Assembly: GCA_025728475.1 (NCBI GenBank) | Contig: JAOBJN010000001.1 | Location: forward strand, 62,001 to 126,000 | DNA: 64,000 nucleotides | Direction of reading: 5' to 3' | DNA from: Candidatus Lightella neohaematopini | Lineage (GTDB): Bacteria > Pseudomonadota > Gammaproteobacteria > Enterobacterales > Enterobacteriaceae | Shown: positions 60,980 to 64,000 of the stretch, one piece after another | How positions within the stretch are numbered: position 1 is the stretch's first letter | Layout of the letters: each line of letters opens with the position of its first letter | The notes under the pieces: generated by a model | What the model saw: the letters and a program-made list of their open reading frames with translations, nothing else | Database searches by the model: none | What the model was told of the DNA's origin: nothing | Position numbers and translations under genes: made by a program

Positions 60980-61754
60980 CTTATATAAAAAAATTTTTAA
61001 AAGAAAATTTGGCCAAGTATTTTTAAAAGATACTAATATTATAAAAAATATTATTGATCTAATACATCCAAAAATTAATCAAACAATTGTAGAGATCGGT
61101 CCAGGAACTGGAGCTATAACAAAAAAATTAGTAAACTTAGTAAAATATTTGTTTTTAATTGAAATAGATATAGATTTAGCTACAAAACTAACAAATAAAT
61201 TTAGTAACAATAATATTAATATTATATGTCAAAATGTTATTAATACTAATTTTTTTATACTGAGTAGACAGATTAATCAAAAGTTAAGATTATTTAGTAA
61301 TTTACCATATAATAATTGTATATCTATTATTTTTCACGTATTAAAGTATATTGATGTAATTCATGATATGCACTTTATGCTACAAAAAGAGTTAGCTAAT
61401 AGAATTATTGCCGTACCACATAGTAAAGAATATGGTAAATTAAGTGTCATTATGCAGTATTATTGCAATATAGTACCATTAATTACTGTATCTCCAACAT
61501 CATTTTATCCAATACCAAAAGTATACTCAACAGTAATTAAATTTATACCCCGTAATAGAATAAGCATTAATTTAGATAAATTAATATTAATTCTAAATTT
61601 AGCTTTTAATCAAAGACGTAAAAAAATTAGAAATAGTTTAAAAAAACTATTTTCTGTAAAAGATTTAGTAAAATACAACATTGATCCATCACTAAGAGCT
61701 GATGAAATAACTATTGATCAATATTATTATTTAACAAATAAAATTAATATTTAA
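60966..61754 (+). CDS. rsmA: 16S rRNA dimethyladenosine transferase RsmA (KsgA)
   Basis: Dimethylates A1518 and A1519 of 16S rRNA. KFGQVFLKDTNII, the SAM motif VEIGPGTGAITKKL and the target-site SNLPYNNCISII are present. The start at 60966 puts FGQ at residues 15-17 as in E. coli (262 aa against 273); an ATG 6 bases earlier is also in frame. Overlaps pdxA by 14 bases. Confidence 0.95.
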   Translation: MNYNNLYKKIFKRKFGQVFLKDTNIIKNIIDLIHPKINQTIVEIGPGTGAITKKLVNLVKYLFLIEIDIDLATKLTNKFSNNNINIICQNVINTNFFILSRQINQKLRLFSNLPYNNCISIIFHVLKYIDVIHDMHFMLQKELANRIIAVPHSKEYGKLSVIMQYYCNIVPLITVSPTSFYPIPKVYSTVIKFIPRNRISINLDKLILILNLAFNQRRKKIRNSLKKLFSVKDLVKYNIDPSLRADEITIDQYYYLTNKINI

Positions 61755-61758
61755 ATTT

Positions 61759-62574
61759 ATGCCTACTTATTTTATTGGTGATATTCATGGTTGCTACGAT
61801 GAATTATGTAAATTATTAGATATTATTAATTATGATGATAATAATGATCAGTTATTACTAACTGGTGATTTAATTTTTAGAGGAAATAAATCATTGGAAG
61901 TACTAAAATTAGTTTATAAACTAAAAAATACTAATATAGTATTAGGTAATCATGAATTAAATCTATTAGCATTATATAATGGTATTTTATTGAAAAATAG
62001 TACTTTTTCTATTACTAATAATATATTTTATTCATCTGAAGCAGAAGAATTAATAAATTGGCTGAAATTTCAACCAATATTATTTATTGATAAAATAAAA
62101 AAATTTATTGTTGTTCATGCAGGTATATTACCATTCTGGAGTACTAAAAAAATTATTAAATATTCTAAAGAAATTGAATTTCTCTTGAAAAGTAATTACT
62201 ATAAACATTTTCTTTATTTTTTATTTAAAAATATTGTAAGTGAAGAACTTCTTAAGTTATTTACTTTACATAAATTAAAGTGTATTAAATTTAACATTAA
62301 CGTTTTTACACGTATTCGTTATTATTACAATTATTATCAATTAGATGATAAATATTTAGGTACTCCAATAAATAAACCTACATATTTAATTCCTTGGTTT
62401 AATAAAGTGCAAATACTAAATAAATACAGTATTATTTTTGGTCATTGGGCAACATTAACTGGTAAATATACTCCAAATAAAATCTATAATATAGATACTG
62501 GTTGTTGTTGGGGAAAAAAATTAACAGCACTATGCTGGGACAATAAAAAATATTATTATGTATATAAAAATTAA
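61759..62574 (+). CDS. apaH: Diadenosine tetraphosphatase ApaH
   Basis: Symmetrically cleaves Ap4A to two ADP. Metallophosphatase signature: GDIHGCYDEL, LTGDLIFRGNKSLEV and VLGNHELNLLAL; later FGHWATLTG and NIDTGCCWGKKL. Length is 271 aa against 280. apaG, between rsmA and apaH in E. coli, is missing. Convergent with folA (5-base gap), as in E. coli. Confidence 0.96.
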   Translation: MPTYFIGDIHGCYDELCKLLDIINYDDNNDQLLLTGDLIFRGNKSLEVLKLVYKLKNTNIVLGNHELNLLALYNGILLKNSTFSITNNIFYSSEAEELINWLKFQPILFIDKIKKFIVVHAGILPFWSTKKIIKYSKEIEFLLKSNYYKHFLYFLFKNIVSEELLKLFTLHKLKCIKFNINVFTRIRYYYNYYQLDDKYLGTPINKPTYLIPWFNKVQILNKYSIIFGHWATLTGKYTPNKIYNIDTGCCWGKKLTALCWDNKKYYYVYKN

Positions 62575-62579
62575 ATTTT

Positions 62580-63059
62580 TTATTTTCTTTCCAAAATCTT
62601 AAAACAAAGATTTACTTTATCACAACATTGATGCTTAGTAAAAATTGGATTCCAATTTTTTAAATTAAAAGTGGGGAAAAATATATTACCATATACTAGT
62701 AAATCAATATACGTAATATATAATCTATTCGTATATTCAAAAAATAATTTATATATTTGGGCGCCACCTATTACCAAATATTCATAATCATTATTTATTA
62801 ATAATAAAACTTTTTGTACTGTATTTACTATACTTACTTCTCTATTAGAAGTAATATTTTTTATAGTATTAGTTAATATTATATTATGTCTATATGGTAA
62901 TATATAACCAATGGATTCATATGTATTACGTCCCATAATAATTGTTTTATGTAAGGTATGTTTTTTAAACCACAAACGATCTTGTGGTATATTCCAAGGA
63001 ATAGTATTATTAATTCCAATAACCCAATTTTTAGCAATAGCTACAATTATACTAATCAT
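62580..63059 (-). CDS. folA: Dihydrofolate reductase FolA
   Basis: Reduces dihydrofolate to tetrahydrofolate. ISIIVAIAKNWVIGINNTIPW with IPQDRLWFKK carries the active-site Asp; IIMGRNTYESIG and VIGGAQIYKLFF bind NADPH. Length (159 aa) equals E. coli. Its start overlaps the 3' end of dapB by 8 bases, an arrangement created by deletion of the genes between them in E. coli. Confidence 0.97.
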   Translation of the reverse strand: MISIIVAIAKNWVIGINNTIPWNIPQDRLWFKKHTLHKTIIMGRNTYESIGYILPYRHNIILTNTIKNITSNREVSIVNTVQKVLLLINNDYEYLVIGGAQIYKLFFEYTNRLYITYIDLLVYGNIFFPTFNLKNWNPIFTKHQCCDKVNLCFKILERK

Positions 63060-63854
63060 TTAAATTATTATTATTAGAAAAAATATTATTTATATTAAAC
63101 AAACCAGTTTTATAATTTGTAATCCATTTTGCTGCCTCAATAGCACCAATAGCAAAAGATTTACGATGATATACTGTGTGTTTAATTTCTATACATTCTA
63201 AATTATTTACAAATATAATACTATGTTTACCAATAACATTACCCAATCTGATAGAAGTTATTTTTATATCATTTATATCATTAAAATTTTTATTATTTGA
63301 TATTAAACTAAAAATATTCTTTGCTAACATTGATGCTGTACCAGAAGGTATTTGTTTTTTATTACGATGATGTGTATCAATAATGTTGATATCAGTAATA
63401 TTACTAAATTTTTTAGTGATATCTTTAAATAAATTGTTAACTATTATATTAATTCCCGTGCTAAAATTCTCAGATAGTACGATACCAATTATTTTGCTTT
63501 TTTTTTTATAATTTTTTTTTGTGCTTTACTAAAGCCAGTAGTTCCAATTACTATATTTTTATTATATTTACAACATTTTTTAATATTTTCTATACTAGAA
63601 TTAGGATTAGTAAAATCTATTAACACATCAAATTTATTGTTTACTAAATTAATATTGTTAGTAGTCAATATACCTATTGGAGCAGATAGGCAAATTAATT
63701 TACTTACGTCAATATTATTATATTTTGATTTATTACTAACAATAGCAGCTCCTAATTTTACTTGGTAATTATTTTGCAATATTAACTCAATTAAAGTTTT
63801 TCCCATACGACCACTAGCTCCAGCTATTGCGATTCTTATATTTTTATTTATCAT
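63052..63854 (-). pseudogene. dapB: dapB, dihydrodipicolinate reductase, frameshifted in an A10 tract
   Basis: DapB reduces dihydrodipicolinate for meso-DAP and lysine. The first frame (63854 to 63489) has the NAD motif IAGASGRMGKTLIE and ends in QKKIIKKKAK-stop. The break is in ten A (plus-strand T at 63498-63507). One extra A gives KKKSKIIGIVLSENFSTGIN, then DTHHRNKKQIPSGTAS, running to TAG at 63052. The restored length is about 267 aa (E. coli 273). The active-site HH is after the break, so the first piece cannot work alone. It may be rescued by slippage, be a real loss, or be a sequencing error. Confidence 0.92.
63498..63507. repeat. A10/T10 homopolymer at the dapB frameshift
   Basis: Ten consecutive T on the plus strand (coding-strand A10), directly where the two dapB frames join. 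A second run of nine T lies at 63512-63520 in the same gene. Confidence 0.9.
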
Positions 63855-63884
63855 AAATTAAATTAATTAAACAATATTAACAAA

Positions 63885-64000
63885 TTATATTTTAAGTAAT
63901 TTTGGTAATCTGAATGATAATGTTTCTTTACTAAAGATTATTTCTTTAACAGTGATATTACTATATTGTTTAATATATTTAATAAATTGTCTTATTAACA
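63885..64000 (-). CDS. ispH: IspH (LytB), 3' end only
   Basis: Last 37 codons and TAA of a gene that continues past the right edge. The translated end is KETLSFRLPKLLKI, which matches the E. coli IspH C-terminus (ENIVFEVPKELRV) in spacing and key residues. IspH is the [4Fe-4S] reductase ending the MEP pathway. The position beside dapB agrees with E. coli ispH-rihC-dapB. The call rests on a short stretch plus synteny. ErpA and flavodoxin in this window would serve it. Confidence 0.65.
   Translation of the reverse strand, partial: LIRQFIKYIKQYSNITVKEIIFSKETLSFRLPKLLKI

Noticed and set aside
1..64000. CRISPR arrays, insertion sequences, prophage, toxin-antitoxin or secretion-system genes
   Set aside because: Searched by eye on both strands; no direct-repeat array, transposase motif or phage gene was found.

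Overview
This window looks like a piece of the chromosome of a strongly reduced, extremely AT-rich (about one fifth G+C by eye, not computed) gammaproteobacterial insect endosymbiont related to Enterobacterales. Nearly every gene has a clear E. coli orthologue, usually slightly shortened. Gene order follows E. coli in blocks with intervening genes deleted. There are no phage genes, insertion sequences, CRISPR arrays or restriction systems. The set of cofactor genes (biotin bioABFCD, lipoate lipA/lipB, pantothenate panBC, folate folK/folA, pyridoxal-phosphate pdxA) is what a B-vitamin-provisioning symbiont, for example of a blood feeder, would keep. The genus cannot be fixed from the sequence alone.

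Layout. 1-6253 (minus): lipA, a frameshifted lipB, holA, lptE, leuS, ybeY. 6371-7229 (plus): a ruined ubiF. 7248-7526: tRNA-Met, -Gln and -Leu. 7721-14769: glnS, fldA, ybgI, sucA, sucB and tRNA-Lys. 14818-15876: ddlA, out of its E. coli context. 15866-20835: bioA divergent from bioB-F-C-D. 20838-23382: lysS and prfB. 23383-25120: a 1.7-kb stretch with no recognisable gene. 25121-30714 (minus): tRNA-Arg, tRNA-Ser, csrA, alaS, recA, ispF and ispD. 30950-45785: mtnN, erpA, mrcB, dksA, folK, panB, panC, lpdA, aceF, aceE, coaE and secA. 45951-56498: a DUF721 gene, lpxC and the dcw cluster reduced to murC, murG, murD, mraY, murF, murE and rsmH. 56622-62574 (plus): lptD, surA, pdxA, rsmA and apaH. 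62580-64000 (minus): folA, a frameshifted dapB and the 3' end of ispH.

How the genes fit together. PDH (aceEF) and 2-oxoglutarate dehydrogenase (sucAB) share lpdA and need lipoylation by LipB and LipA. LipA and BioB are radical-SAM Fe-S enzymes. ErpA delivers clusters, flavodoxin delivers electrons, and MtnN removes the inhibitory 5'-deoxyadenosine, so the window holds most of a support kit for vitamin-making radical-SAM enzymes. DapB, DdlA, MurC-G, MraY and PBP1b make a meso-DAP peptidoglycan. LpxC, LptD, LptE and SurA maintain an outer membrane with LPS. All cell-division genes normally found inside the dcw cluster are gone.

No wholly new system is evident. The most unusual points are: a leucyl-tRNA synthetase with intact catalytic motifs but a decayed proofreading site; a release factor 2 that has lost both its programmed frameshift and its SPF recognition motif, in a region where only one gene (sucB) ends in TGA; lipB and dapB both broken in an A10 tract and both restored by one extra A; and a peptidoglycan cluster without its division genes.
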